The translations under genes were made by a program, and so were the position numbers. This document shows positions 25,495 through 25,694 of a DNA stretch of 25,694 nucleotides, one piece after another. Every line of letters starts with the position of its first letter. Within the stretch, counting starts at the first letter, position 1. The DNA lies in IMG/VR virus record IMGVR_UViG_3300035670_001145, positions 1-25,694 of that record; one strand, given 5' to 3'. Below the pieces are notes generated by a model. That model worked only from the letters and a program-made list of their open reading frames with translations, was not told where the DNA came from and made no database searches. This DNA comes from a virus.

Positions 25495-25694
25495 GAATAC
25501 TAAGACTGCGCCAAAGCTTTTGAGATATCTTTTAGAACACCACCACTATTCACCATTTGAAATGGCTAACATGTGTGTTGAAATCAACACAACACGTGGT
25601 ATTTCACCACAGATCTTGAGGCATCGTTCATTTAGTTTCCAGGAATTCAGTCTGCGTTATGCAGATGTCTCAGAGGTGGGCAGTATTGTAATGC
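25406..25694 (+). CDS. thyX: flavin-dependent thymidylate synthase (partial, runs off window)
   Basis: ATG 25406 begins [20 protein letters not shown], followed by ARVSNPKN, the usual ThyX opening. The signature RHR(X)7S is present at 72-82 ([11 protein letters not shown]), followed by RYADV. ThyX makes dTMP from dUMP using FAD and methylenetetrahydrofolate, supplying the phage with thymidine. 96 codons are visible and the rest lies beyond the window. The first 89 bp overlap the endonuclease VII gene in another frame, and there is no clear ribosome site. The native ThyX N-terminus appears intact, so it is the nuclease gene, not thyX, that lost its own end. Confidence 0.95.
   Translation, partial: MCQVKLVWATPNAENLIVEMARVSNPKNAKNTKTAPKLLRYLLEHHHYSPFEMANMCVEINTTRGISPQILRHRSFSFQEFSLRYADVSEVGSIVM

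Noticed and set aside
1-25694. CRISPR arrays, insertion sequences, rRNA
   Set aside because: No regularly spaced identical repeats, no transposase pattern and no rRNA sequence were seen.

Overview
The window looks like part of the genome of a tailed double-stranded DNA phage that infects a cyanobacterium (Synechococcus/Prochlorococcus/Cyanobium type). This rests on a large terminase, a long block of Ala/Gly/Gln-rich virion-type proteins, HNH endonucleases, an encoded tRNA, a flavin-dependent thymidylate synthase (ThyX), a NrdR-like zinc ribbon, a PcfJ-like protein, and many tiny genes packed with ATGA/TGATG overlaps. Several small proteins resemble cyanophage families as I remember them; no database was consulted. 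No capsid, portal, polymerase or photosynthesis gene lies in the window.

Left arm (1-12771, minus strand, read right to left). A 1074-aa protein starts the block at 12771. About twelve virion-associated candidates follow, then a possible small terminase (3018-3590), the large terminase (1092-2618), an HNH endonuclease, a membrane/coiled-coil protein, an AbrB-like protein and the start of another structural-type gene. Short AT-rich boxes, one identical to the T4-type late octamer TATAAATA, recur in the gaps and may be late promoters.

Right arm (12894-25694, plus strand). About 33 mostly small genes (53-123 aa) sit in clusters of one to six. First genes of clusters mostly lack a Shine-Dalgarno sequence. 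They are preceded by a stem-loop or pseudoknot that usually ends about 16-28 nt before the ATG, followed by a G-poor, CA-rich leader. Internal overlapping genes tend to have GGAGG-like sites. One minus-strand gene is embedded at 17836-18063.

Most interesting results. (1) The HNH gene at 658-1092 sits between the terminase and a second, synonymously recoded copy of the terminase C-terminus (597-659), the footprint of a homing element that brought its own 3' end. (2) A family of structured RNA elements, 'motif A' (six good copies and one weak), has an outer stem that changes sequence while still pairing, an invariant GGCA on the 5' side and a UAAGU/A bulge on the 3' side. (3) A second family, 'motif B' (three good copies, one weaker), is an H-type pseudoknot with covarying stems and a constant TTAAAC linker. 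(4) An endonuclease VII gene runs 89 nt into thyX in another frame. (5) A tRNA with a Leu(UAA) anticodon lacks the long variable arm expected of tRNA-Leu, and a separate tRNA-like acceptor/T-arm mini-element lies at 14387-14430.
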